Of a DNA stretch of 64,000 bases, positions 54,881 through 62,494 are shown in pieces; the first letter of the stretch is position 1, and each line of letters opens with the position of its first letter. A model generated the notes under the pieces. The model was not told the DNA's origin, ran no database searches, and worked only from the letters and a program-made list of their open reading frames with translations. This stretch comes from Natronincola ferrireducens (GTDB lineage Bacteria > Bacillota > Clostridia > Peptostreptococcales > Natronincolaceae). Location: positions 124,001 through 188,000 of the forward strand of contig NZ_FNFP01000002.1 of NCBI RefSeq assembly GCF_900100845.1. The letters are read 5' to 3'. Position numbers and translations under genes: made by a program.

Positions 54881-56143
54881 ATGTTAAAAAAACTATGGGA
54901 TAAGATAGCAAAGAAAAATACTGAGTTAAGTAATGATGGCTATGAAGATAAAGAAGGATTAAAGAAAGATTTTAAGGAAGAACAAGAAGAAAATAGTATT
55001 GTTGACCCCAATGAAATTTTGGAAGTAGAAACCCATCAGCTAGAGAGTGAAGATAGAAGAGAGATAGAAGAAATAGAAGAAATAGAAGAGATAGAAGCGA
55101 TAGAAGAGATAGAAGAGATAGAAGAGATAGAAGAGATAGAAGAGATAGAAGAGATAGAAGAGATAGAAGAGATAGAAGAGATAGAAGAAATACTAGAAGA
55201 ACCAGTAGAAGAACCAGTAGAAAAAATCAGCTTATTTCAACGATTAAAGGAGGGATTGTCCAAAACAAAAAAAGGTATTACCGATAAGATTGATGTTTTG
55301 GTTCAATCTTATCAAAGTATAGATGAAGATCTTTTCGAGGAGTTAGAGGAAATTTTAATTACTGCTGATATTGGTGTTAACACAACTATGGAGGTTATAG
55401 ATGAACTAAGAAATACCATAAAACAAGAAAAGATAAAAGATCCACAAGAAATTAAAAACCTATTAAAACAAAAATTAACTGATATATTGAATCAGCTCTC
55501 ATCAACGGATTTAAACGTAGAGCCTACACCTTCTATTATACTGGTAGTAGGAGTAAATGGTGTAGGAAAAACTACATCTATCGGGAAGATTGCTCATAGA
55601 TTAAAGAAACAAGGGAAAAGAGTGCTTTTAGCAGCTGGAGACACTTTTAGAGCGGCCGCTATAGATCAATTAAAGATATGGGGGGATAGAGTAGGAGTTG
55701 ATGTTATTAAACATCAAGAGGGCTCAGACCCCGCAGCTGTTATTTATGATGCTATTCAAGCGGCTAGAGCTAGAAATATTGATGTATTAATATGTGATAC
55801 TGCTGGTCGCCTCCATAACAAAAAAAATCTAATGAATGAACTAGGTAAGGTGTTCAAGGTAGTAGAAAGGGAATATCCTCAGGCAACTAAGGAGATATTG
55901 CTAGTACTAGATGCAACCACGGGACAAAACGCCATACAGCAAGCCAAGACCTTTAAAGAGGTAGCTAATATTTCAGGCTTAGTTTTAACAAAATTAGATG
56001 GAACTGCTAAAGGTGGTATTGTAATTGCCATAAGTCGTGAATTAAATATTCCTGTAAAACTTATTGGTGTAGGAGAAAAAATGGAGGATTTACAAGAGTT
56101 TCATGTGAAGAATTTTGTTTCAGCACTGTTTGGAGAGGAATAG
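54881..56143 (+). CDS. ftsY: Signal recognition particle receptor FtsY
   Basis: FtsY docks SRP-bound ribosomes at the membrane. The NG domain (from about residue 115) has GVNGVGKTTSIGKI (G1), DTFRAAA, DTAGRLHNK (G3) and TKLDGTAKGG (G4). The N-terminal acidic A domain (about residues 1-110) is expanded by a run of some 15 Glu-Glu-Ile repeats coded by a 9-nt tandem repeat. SD TAGGAGGAAA. It follows smc by 12 bases. The repeat length may differ between strains. Confidence 0.95.
   Translation: MLKKLWDKIAKKNTELSNDGYEDKEGLKKDFKEEQEENSIVDPNEILEVETHQLESEDRREIEEIEEIEEIEAIEEIEEIEEIEEIEEIEEIEEIEEIEEIEEILEEPVEEPVEKISLFQRLKEGLSKTKKGITDKIDVLVQSYQSIDEDLFEELEEILITADIGVNTTMEVIDELRNTIKQEKIKDPQEIKNLLKQKLTDILNQLSSTDLNVEPTPSIILVVGVNGVGKTTSIGKIAHRLKKQGKRVLLAAGDTFRAAAIDQLKIWGDRVGVDVIKHQEGSDPAAVIYDAIQAARARNIDVLICDTAGRLHNKKNLMNELGKVFKVVEREYPQATKEILLVLDATTGQNAIQQAKTFKEVANISGLVLTKLDGTAKGGIVIAISRELNIPVKLIGVGEKMEDLQEFHVKNFVSALFGEE
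55059..55191 (+). repeat. 9-nt tandem repeat (GAAGAGATA) inside ftsY
   Basis: About 15 head-to-tail copies of GAAGAGATA and close variants (GAAGAAATA; one GAAGCGATA) encode repeated Glu-Glu-Ile units. Because the unit is 9 bases, gain or loss of copies keeps the frame. The central copies from 55103 on are almost identical, a sign of recent expansion or homogenisation by slippage. Confidence 0.93.
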
Positions 56144-56164
56144 AAAGCTGTCAATAAAAAATAC

Positions 56165-56193
56165 TTGACAACAAAGTACTTTTCATATAAAAT
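56165..56193 (+). promoter_or_regulatory. Sigma-A promoter of ylxM-ffh
   Basis: TTGACA (56165-56170) and TAAAAT (56188-56193) are 17 bases apart, about 50 bases before ylxM. Identical palindromes AAAGTACTTT lie in the spacer (56173-56182) and downstream of the -10 (56208-56217), 35 bp apart. Confidence 0.75.
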
Positions 56194-56243
56194 GCTACTG
56201 TAAAGCAAAAGTACTTTACATTAAATGTATAGGAAGTGCTGTC

Positions 56244-56612
56244 ATGATAGAGAAAAAAATAGAAATATCTATGCTGTATGATTTCTATAGTCAATTACTC
56301 ACAGAAAAACAGAGGGATATCATTGACCTATACTATAATCAGGATTTATCTCTAGGAGAAATTGCACAGGAGTTTAATATATCTAGGCAGGCAGTATATG
56401 ATACCATTAAGAGAACAGAAAAAATACTTTATGATTATGAGGAAAAATTGAAGCTCCTTCAATTGTTTCGTTCCAAAATGATTAATATAGAAAATATACA
56501 ACAAAAAGTACTAACCTTAGAAACAAAAATAGAATCCAATATATCAAAAGAATTACTAAAGAAGGAAATAGATGGTATAAAACTATTGTTTGATCAGTTA
56601 TTAAATAATTAA
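56244..56612 (+). CDS. ylxM: YlxM/UPF0122 family HTH protein
   Basis: The 122-residue product has a sigma-70 region 4-like helix-turn-helix ([19 protein letters not shown], then [20 protein letters not shown]) at about residues 18-58, then a coiled coil. YlxM precedes ffh in Firmicutes and is reported in streptococci to bind SRP components and affect their GTPases. It could also regulate its own promoter, which carries paired palindromes; that is inference. SD AGGAAG. It ends 22 bases before ffh. Confidence 0.92.
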   Translation: MIEKKIEISMLYDFYSQLLTEKQRDIIDLYYNQDLSLGEIAQEFNISRQAVYDTIKRTEKILYDYEEKLKLLQLFRSKMINIENIQQKVLTLETKIESNISKELLKKEIDGIKLLFDQLLNN

Positions 56613-56634
56613 GTCCTCTAGGTAGGTGAAAAGA

Positions 56635-57981
56635 ATGGTTTTTGAAGGATTAGCTGAAAAGCTTCAAAACACGCTTAAAAAGCTAAAAGGCAAAGGAAAA
56701 CTTACAGAACAAGATGTAGCAGAAGCAATGCGAGAAGTTAAATTGGCTCTTTTAGAGGCGGATGTTAACTTTAAGGTTGTAAAGGATTTTGTAAAAAAGG
56801 TGAAAGAAAGAGCTATAGGGGTTGATGTTTTAGAAAGTCTAACTCCCGGACAACAGGTCATCAAGATTGTTAATGAAGAATTAACTGATCTTATGGGACA
56901 AACCCAAAGCAAATTAACCTTTGCGTCTACTCCCCCTACCATCATTATGCTGGTAGGTTTACAGGGGGCTGGTAAAACAACCACTTGTGGAAAGTTATCT
57001 GGATTACTTAAAAAGCAGGGCAAGAGACCTTTGCTAATAGCTGGGGATATTTATAGACCAGCTGCTATAAAACAACTTCAAGTGGTAGGAAGTCAAGTGG
57101 ATGTTCCTGTGTTTACAATGGGAGACAAGCTAAGCCCAGTGGACATTGTAAAGGCAGGGGTTGAACATGGTATAAACCATGGTAATGATGTAATCATTAT
57201 TGATACTGCTGGGAGACTTCATATTAATGAGGAATTGATGGAAGAATTACAGGATGTAAAGTCCACGACTAAGCCTCATGAAATATTGCTGGTAATAGAT
57301 TCTATGACAGGACAGGATGCTGTTAATGTTGCAGAAGAATTTAACGGCAAGCTAGGAATAGATGGTGTTATTTTAACAAAGTTAGATGGTGATACTAGGG
57401 GAGGGGCAGCTTTATCTGTTAGGGCAGTTACCAATAAACCCATAAAGTATGTAGGCTTAGGGGAGAAATTAGAAGATTTAGAACCCTTTCATCCTGATAG
57501 AATGGCTTCTAGAATCTTAGGGATGGGAGACGTTCTAAGTCTTATAGAGAAAGCCCAAGCTTCCTTTGATGCTGAAAAGGCTAAGGAACTCCACAATAAG
57601 ATGAAAACTCAGCAATTTACCTTTGAAGATTTCTTGGAACAGCTACAACAGGTAAAAAATATGGGCCCTATTAGTCAATTGTTAGATATGGTGCCTGGTG
57701 CTGGTGGAAAACAGTTAAAAAATCTTGAAGTGGATGAAAAAGAGTTAGTGCACATACAAGCTATTATTCAATCCATGACAAAGGAAGAGCGATTGAATCC
57801 TTCTATTATTAATGGCAGCAGAAGAAAAAGAGTCGCCAAGGGTAGTGGCACCTCTGTTCAACAGGTAAATAGACTATTAAAGCAATTTGAACAAACAAGA
57901 AAAATGATGAAGCAGTTTGCTGATATGGAGAAATCCATGAAAAAGGGAGGAAAATTTAAGTTACCTTTCTTTGGAAGATAG
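56635..57981 (+). CDS. ffh: Signal recognition particle protein Ffh (SRP54)
   Basis: Ffh binds signal sequences and SRP RNA and hands ribosomes to FtsY. The N domain, the G domain (GLQGAGKTTTCGKL, DIYRPAAI, DTAGRLHINE, TKLDGDTRGG) and the Met-rich M domain (from about residue 325, with FTFEDFLEQLQQVKNMGPIS and a C-terminal Met-Lys tail) are complete. I set the start at ATG 56635 behind GGTAGGTGA. Length 448 is typical. The SRP RNA gene is not in the window. Confidence 0.95.
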   Translation: MVFEGLAEKLQNTLKKLKGKGKLTEQDVAEAMREVKLALLEADVNFKVVKDFVKKVKERAIGVDVLESLTPGQQVIKIVNEELTDLMGQTQSKLTFASTPPTIIMLVGLQGAGKTTTCGKLSGLLKKQGKRPLLIAGDIYRPAAIKQLQVVGSQVDVPVFTMGDKLSPVDIVKAGVEHGINHGNDVIIIDTAGRLHINEELMEELQDVKSTTKPHEILLVIDSMTGQDAVNVAEEFNGKLGIDGVILTKLDGDTRGGAALSVRAVTNKPIKYVGLGEKLEDLEPFHPDRMASRILGMGDVLSLIEKAQASFDAEKAKELHNKMKTQQFTFEDFLEQLQQVKNMGPISQLLDMVPGAGGKQLKNLEVDEKELVHIQAIIQSMTKEERLNPSIINGSRRKRVAKGSGTSVQQVNRLLKQFEQTRKMMKQFADMEKSMKKGGKFKLPFFGR

Positions 57982-58010
57982 AAGTTTAATTATTTAAAGG
58001 AGGTGAAAAA

Positions 58011-58256
58011 ATGGCAGTAAAAATTAGATTAAAAAGAATGGGTCAAAAGAAAAAGCCTTTTTACAGAATTGTAGTTGCTGATGCTAGATCTCCTAGGGAT
58101 GGTAGATTTATTGAAGAAATAGGATACTATAATCCAGTTTCCCAACCAAAGGAAATAAAAATAGATAATGAAAAAGCAACAAAATGGTTAAATGATGGTG
58201 CACAACCAACTGACACTGTAAAAGACTTATTCAAAAAGAATGGGATTATTGAATAA
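58011..58256 (+). CDS. rpsP: 30S ribosomal protein S16
   Basis: [20 protein letters not shown] and the [20 protein letters not shown] segment are unmistakable. Length 81 is typical. SD AAAGGAGGTG. It begins the conserved rpsP-khpA-rimM-trmD-rplS series. Confidence 0.97.
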   Translation: MAVKIRLKRMGQKKKPFYRIVVADARSPRDGRFIEEIGYYNPVSQPKEIKIDNEKATKWLNDGAQPTDTVKDLFKKNGIIE

Positions 58257-58280
58257 TCTTTTAAACTAGGGGGTATACAA

Positions 58281-58508
58281 ATGGGTCAATTAGTGGAAAT
58301 CATCGCTAAAGCACTAGTAGATCATCCTGAGGAAGTAGTTGTCACAGAAGTAGAAGGAAATCAATCAATCATTGTTGAATTAAAAGTAGCCCCAGAAGAT
58401 ATGGGAAAAGTTATTGGTAAGCAGGGAAGAATCGCAAAAGCTATTAGAACTGTAGTCAAGGCTGCTGCTACCAAAGAAAACAAGAGAGTTATCGTAGAAA
58501 TTATTTAA
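58281..58508 (+). CDS. khpA: KH-domain RNA-binding protein KhpA
   Basis: The 75-residue protein has a single KH domain with the GxxG loop in [18 protein letters not shown]. KhpA forms a dimer, or a pair with KhpB/Jag, and affects cell length and small-RNA stability in Gram-positives. Bacillus has ylqD between khpA and rimM; here a hairpin and 188 bases take its place. SD AGGGGG. Confidence 0.93.
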   Translation: MGQLVEIIAKALVDHPEEVVVTEVEGNQSIIVELKVAPEDMGKVIGKQGRIAKAIRTVVKAAATKENKRVIVEII

Positions 58509-58510
58509 TT

Positions 58511-58540
58511 AATAAGGATTAGGTGAACCTAATCCTTATT
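58511..58540 (+). terminator. Hairpin after khpA
   Basis: AATAAGGATTAGG and CCTAATCCTTATT form a perfect 13-bp stem with a TGAA loop. The following T-run is interrupted (GAAATTTTC), so termination may be partial. Confidence 0.6.
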
Positions 58541-58696
58541 GAAATTTTCACCCTGCATAAGGGACTGACAGTAAATGTAAGATTTTTGTCATCTGTTTAT
58601 AGTTTTAATAACTTTCCTTTAAGTTAATACTAAGTATAAATAAACAATAGCATTACAACCATATTTTTTAGTTTTTATTAAAAGGATGTAGAGCCT

Positions 58697-59197
58697 ATGA
58701 AATATTTGAGAATCGGTAAAATATTAAATACCCATGGCATAAAAGGTGAGGTAAAAGTATTTTCATTGACGGATTACCCAGAACGATTTGAAGAGCTAAA
58801 ATGGATATACATTGAGGACTATAAAGAAAAATTTCATATAAAAAAAGTGAAATATAGGCCAAAAGATATTTTGCTATCTTTTGAAGGCTATGACGATATT
58901 AATAAGGTTGAAAAATTCAAAGGTAAATATCTCTTAATTGATGAAAGTCAAAAAAGAGAATTACCAGAGGATACTTACTATATAACCGACATTATAGGGT
59001 TAGCTGTTTATACCATTGCAGATCAATATCTAGGAACTGTAGTAGATATTTTGCAGGCAGGCTCTAATGAAGTATATGTAATTAAAAACAAAGAAGGAAA
59101 AGAAGTATTGATTCCTGCTGTTAAGGAGTTTGTGCCGGAAATATCTTTGGAAGCTGGTAAAATCATTGTTAAGCCTATTGAAGGAATGATAGAATGA
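58697..59197 (+). CDS. rimM: Ribosome maturation factor RimM
   Basis: RimM binds S19 and helps mature the 30S head. RIGKILNTHGIKGEVKVFSLTD-type N-terminal barrel (first seen as GKILNTHGIKGEVKV) and a C-terminal PRC barrel (LGTVVDILQAGSNEVYVI; EVLIPAVKEFVPEI) are present. Length 166 is typical. It overlaps trmD by four bases (ATGA). Confidence 0.95.
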   Translation: MKYLRIGKILNTHGIKGEVKVFSLTDYPERFEELKWIYIEDYKEKFHIKKVKYRPKDILLSFEGYDDINKVEKFKGKYLLIDESQKRELPEDTYYITDIIGLAVYTIADQYLGTVVDILQAGSNEVYVIKNKEGKEVLIPAVKEFVPEISLEAGKIIVKPIEGMIE

Positions 59198-59934
59198 TTA
59201 TAAAAATTTTAACCTTATTTCCAGAAATGATTAAAGGACCTTTAAATTTAAGCATTATTAGAAATGCCCAAGATAAAGGATTATTAGATATAGAATATAT
59301 TAATATAAGAGACTTTGCTGAAAATAAGCATAAAAAAGTAGACGATTATCCCTATGGTGGTGGGGCTGGAATGGTAATGACTCCACAACCTATATTTGAT
59401 TCCTACGATGAGGCTGTTAAAAAGCTTAAAGTTACTAAGAAGCCGAGAACTATATATTGCTCCCCAAAAGGGAAGGTCTTTTGTCAAGAACTGGCATTAG
59501 AGCTGGCTAAGGAAGAGGAATTGATTTTTATTTGTGGGCATTATGAAGGCATAGATCAGCGGATTATTGATAGCTTAGTAACTGATGAAATTTCTATTGG
59601 TGACTATGTATTAACTGGCGGAGAGTTGCCTGTGGCTGTTATTATAGACGCTATATCACGACTAATACCAGGGGTTTTGGGTCAAAACGAAAGTTTTCAG
59701 GAAGAATCCTTTTATTCTGGCTTGTTGGAGTATCCCCACTTTACTAGACCCCAAAGCTTTCGGGGCTTAGATGTCCCCTCTGTGCTACTATCGGGAAACC
59801 ATAAAGCAATTGAGGGATGGAGAAAAAGTAAATCCTTAGAAATCACCTTCAAAAGACGCCCTGATCTATTGGAAAAGGCAAATCTTACTGAAGAAGATAA
59901 AAGAATAATAGATGATTTTAAAAAACATAGCTAA
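59194..59934 (+). CDS. trmD: tRNA (guanine37-N1)-methyltransferase TrmD
   Basis: TrmD makes m1G37 in tRNAs and prevents frameshifting. The SPOUT-fold knot motifs ICGHYEGIDQRIID and SIGDYVLTGGELPV, together with DYPYGGGAGMVM at the tRNA site, are intact. Length 246 is typical. It starts inside the rimM stop. An rplS promoter begins just after its stop codon. Confidence 0.96.
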   Translation: MIIKILTLFPEMIKGPLNLSIIRNAQDKGLLDIEYINIRDFAENKHKKVDDYPYGGGAGMVMTPQPIFDSYDEAVKKLKVTKKPRTIYCSPKGKVFCQELALELAKEEELIFICGHYEGIDQRIIDSLVTDEISIGDYVLTGGELPVAVIIDAISRLIPGVLGQNESFQEESFYSGLLEYPHFTRPQSFRGLDVPSVLLSGNHKAIEGWRKSKSLEITFKRRPDLLEKANLTEEDKRIIDDFKKHS

Positions 59935-59941
59935 TTAACTA

Positions 59942-59970
59942 TTGTATTATTAACACAATTATGATATAAT
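59942..59970 (+). promoter_or_regulatory. rplS promoter, extended -10
   Basis: TTGTAT (59942-59947) and a perfect TATAAT (59965-59970) are 17 bases apart, with TGA making an extended -10. It lies 7 bases after the trmD stop, so rplS can be expressed apart from trmD. Confidence 0.75.
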
Positions 59971-60030
59971 TTCAAGGTCAGTACGGACGGTCCTCTATGT
60001 AGAACATATGAACGTCTAGGAAGGAAGGAG
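59971..60030 (+). ncRNA. Candidate L19 leader (ribosomal-protein autoregulatory RNA)
   Basis: The 5' leader between the promoter and the rplS SD contains nested pairings GACG...CGTC enclosing ATGT-AGA-ACAT (59998-60017 region), and ends in GGAAGGAAGGAGG. Low-GC Gram-positives commonly carry an L19 leader motif at this place. I infer identity from position and fold only; I could not compare it with the family model. Confidence 0.4.
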
Positions 60031-60038
60031 GTACAACC

Positions 60039-60389
60039 ATGGATTTAATAAGAGCTATAGAAAAAGAACAATTAAAGAGTGATGTAGTAGAGTTTAATAC
60101 TGGTGATACAGTAAGAGTACATGTTAGAATTAAAGAAGGTAACAGAGAGAGAATTCAGGTTTTCGAAGGAATCGTTATTAAGAAGCAAGGTGGGGGTGTA
60201 GGAGAAACCTTTACAGTAAGAAGAATTTCCTACGGTGTTGGTGTTGAAAGAACCTTCCCAGTACATTCTCCAAAGATTGAGAAAATCGAAGTTACAAAAC
60301 ATGGTAAGGTAAGACGAGCTAAATTATTCTATTTAAGAGATAGAATTGGTAAAGCTGCCTTCAAGATTAAAGAAAAGAAAAAATACTAG
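60039..60389 (+). CDS. rplS: 50S ribosomal protein L19
   Basis: [19 protein letters not shown], then [37 protein letters not shown] and [18 protein letters not shown] identify L19. Length 116 is typical. Strong SD GGAAGGAGG. A terminator follows. Confidence 0.97.
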   Translation: MDLIRAIEKEQLKSDVVEFNTGDTVRVHVRIKEGNRERIQVFEGIVIKKQGGGVGETFTVRRISYGVGVERTFPVHSPKIEKIEVTKHGKVRRAKLFYLRDRIGKAAFKIKEKKKY

Positions 60390-60390
60390 T

Positions 60391-60421
60391 AATAAAGGGA
60401 CTGTAGACAGTCCCTTTATTT
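60391..60421 (+). terminator. Terminator after rplS
   Basis: A perfect 13-bp stem AATAAAGGGACTG/CAGTCCCTTTATT with a TAGA loop follows the stop directly. The T-rich end is partly within the stem. Confidence 0.75.
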
Positions 60422-60518
60422 AATGTAGTAAATAATCATAGAATTATATAACTCCGTTAATTTACATAAACTAAGTAAAAGTCTTAAGATCTTCATTGAT
60501 TTTAAAAGGAGAGATACA

Positions 60519-61373
60519 ATGAATATCAATTGGTATCCTGGCCATATGAAAAAAACAAAGGAGCTATTAAAAGAGCAATTAAAGTTAGTAGATGTAGTAT
60601 TTGAACTACTAGATGCAAGAATTCCATTAAGTAGTAAAAATCCAATCATAGATGAAACTATTGGCAACAAGCCTAAAGTCATTATATTAAACAAATCTGA
60701 CCTTGCTAATGATACCATTACTAAACAATGGATAGATTACTATAAAAAACAAGGACGATATGCTCTATCTCTTGATACCATTAGTGGTAGAGGTTTAAGG
60801 GAGGTTACAGTAGCAGGGGAAAATGCTGTTAAAGAAAAAATGAATGCTCTACAAGAAAAAGGCCGCAGGATGAGGCCAGTAAGAATCATGATTGTAGGCA
60901 TTCCTAATGTAGGCAAATCTTCTATTCTTAATAGATTGGCAGGGAGAAAAAGTGCTAAAACAGGCGATAGACCTGGCGTTACCAAAGGAAAACAGTGGAT
61001 TCGTTTAAAAGGAAACATGGAACTACTGGATACTCCAGGAATATTGTGGCCTAAATTTGAAGATCAAGAAGTCGCTTTGAATTTAGCTTTTACAGGTGCT
61101 ATTAAAGATGAAATTATGGATATAGAAACATTAGCCCTAAAACTAATAGAAAAATTATGGTTAACAGATAAAGAAAAATTAATGGATAGATATAAAGTGG
61201 GGGAAGAAGCAAGCTTACCTTTGGAGGTTATGAATGAAATTGCTAAAAACCGTGGCTGTATCCTTCGGGGTGGTGAAGTAGATTATTCTAGAACAGCTAA
61301 TATGGTGTTAGATGAGTTTCGTGGCGGAAAAATCGGAAAAATATCCCTAGAAAAACCTTTGATATTGGCATAA
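60519..61373 (+). CDS. rbgA: Ribosome biogenesis GTPase RbgA (YlqF)
   Basis: RbgA is needed for late 50S assembly. The GTPase motifs are circularly permuted: NKSDLA (G4) comes first, then GIPNVGKSSILN (G1), a G2 Thr in DRPGVTKGKQ and DTPGILWP (G3). The N-terminus MNINWYPGHMKKTKELL and a C-terminal RNA-binding helical domain complete the protein. Length 284 is typical. SD AAAGGAGAG. Confidence 0.95.
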   Translation: MNINWYPGHMKKTKELLKEQLKLVDVVFELLDARIPLSSKNPIIDETIGNKPKVIILNKSDLANDTITKQWIDYYKKQGRYALSLDTISGRGLREVTVAGENAVKEKMNALQEKGRRMRPVRIMIVGIPNVGKSSILNRLAGRKSAKTGDRPGVTKGKQWIRLKGNMELLDTPGILWPKFEDQEVALNLAFTGAIKDEIMDIETLALKLIEKLWLTDKEKLMDRYKVGEEASLPLEVMNEIAKNRGCILRGGEVDYSRTANMVLDEFRGGKIGKISLEKPLILA

Positions 61374-61403
61374 GGATTTGATAGGAAAAGGGGGATTTTT
61401 TGC

Positions 61404-62015
61404 ATGGAATTAACTATAGAAAAACAGCTGTGGGAAAAAGGGTATGAATATATAGGATTTTGTGATGAAGTAGGAAGAGGATGTTTGTTTGGTCCAGTAT
61501 TAGCAGCAGCGGTGATTTTACCTAAGGATTTAATGATAGAAGGTGTGAAGGATTCCAAAAAACTTTCTCCTAAAAAGCGAGAAATAATGTATGAAATGAT
61601 TATACAGGAGGCTGTTGCCATAGGAATAGGAATTGTTATGCCACAGGTTATTGATGAAATTAATATAAGAAATGCCACTAGGCTTGCTATGAAGGAGGCA
61701 GTCATTAATCTAGAAGATAAAGAAGGAAACAAAATAACTCCTGATTATATTCTGATTGATGCTGAAGAAATCGATATAACTATTCCCCAAACACCTATTG
61801 TCCAGGGTGACAATCTAGTACATGGTATTGCAGCGGCTTCTATTATAGCCAAGGTTACTAGAGATAGATTGTGTGAAGAGTGGCATTACCATTATCCTGA
61901 ATATGGAATTAATCAACACAAGGGGTATGGAACCAAAAAGCACACAGAAGCATTAATAAAGTATGGACCCACCTCTATGCACCGCAAAAGTTTTTTGAAA
62001 AAAATATTAGGTTAA
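61404..62015 (+). CDS. rnhB: Ribonuclease HII
   Basis: RNase HII removes ribonucleotides and RNA from RNA:DNA hybrids. The DEVGRG motif (CDEVGRGCLFGPV), VKDSKKLSPKKR, DYILIDAEEI and the HGIAAASIIAKVTRD segment supply the acidic active site. Length 203 is typical. It follows rbgA by 30 bases and leads yraN. Confidence 0.95.
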   Translation: MELTIEKQLWEKGYEYIGFCDEVGRGCLFGPVLAAAVILPKDLMIEGVKDSKKLSPKKREIMYEMIIQEAVAIGIGIVMPQVIDEINIRNATRLAMKEAVINLEDKEGNKITPDYILIDAEEIDITIPQTPIVQGDNLVHGIAAASIIAKVTRDRLCEEWHYHYPEYGINQHKGYGTKKHTEALIKYGPTSMHRKSFLKKILG

Positions 62016-62032
62016 ATAAAGGGGAGATGGTA

Positions 62033-62380
62033 GTGGGTAAAAATTTAGGAGCCTATGGTGAAGGTATAGGGAAAAAATATTTATTAGAGAAGGGTTATGT
62101 TATATTACATAGTAATTATAGAACGAAGCTAGGGGAATTAGATATTATTGCTCAGAAGGATAATATAATAGCTTTTGTAGAAGTGAAAACCAGACGAAAT
62201 AGTAGCTTTGGTCTTCCTAGAGAAGCTGTTGATTATAGAAAACAACTAACATTAACAAAGATAGCCCAACTATATATACAGCAAAAAAAGCCAGGAAATG
62301 TTGACTTTCGGTTCGATGTAATAGAAGTTCGATGGATAGATGATAAATATGAAATAAACCATATTGAAAATGCTTTTTAA
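62033..62380 (+). CDS. yraN: YraN family endonuclease-like protein (UPF0102)
   Basis: The product (116 residues from GTG 62033, behind GGGGAG) has the Holliday-junction-resolvase-like fold: GEGIGKKYLLEKGY, then GELDIIAQKDNIIAFVEVKTR with the PD-(D/E)xK residues Asp, Glu and Lys. The biochemical role of the family is not settled. ATG 62027 abuts the SD and is less likely. The order rnhB-yraN-comM is conserved. Confidence 0.92.
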   Translation: MGKNLGAYGEGIGKKYLLEKGYVILHSNYRTKLGELDIIAQKDNIIAFVEVKTRRNSSFGLPREAVDYRKQLTLTKIAQLYIQQKKPGNVDFRFDVIEVRWIDDKYEINHIENAF

Positions 62381-62494
62381 AGAAAAACTATGCCAACTGT
62401 TTCTTGGAAAGTTATTAGAGAAATATAAAGGAAAAACTTCATTTATATAGAATATTCTACTAATAATAATCTACGGAATAGGAAGTGGGATACA

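Noticed and set aside
55059-55191. Possible CRISPR-like array
   Set aside because: The repeats are contiguous 9-mers in frame within ftsY, with no spacers.
58541-58696. Promoter before rimM
   Set aside because: TTGTCA with TAACTT at 17 bases and a TATAAA without a matching -35 were seen; neither is strong enough to list.
61283-61732. 149-codon minus-strand ORF across rbgA and rnhB
   Set aside because: It overlaps the coding frames of two clear genes and shows no domain, SD or conserved context.
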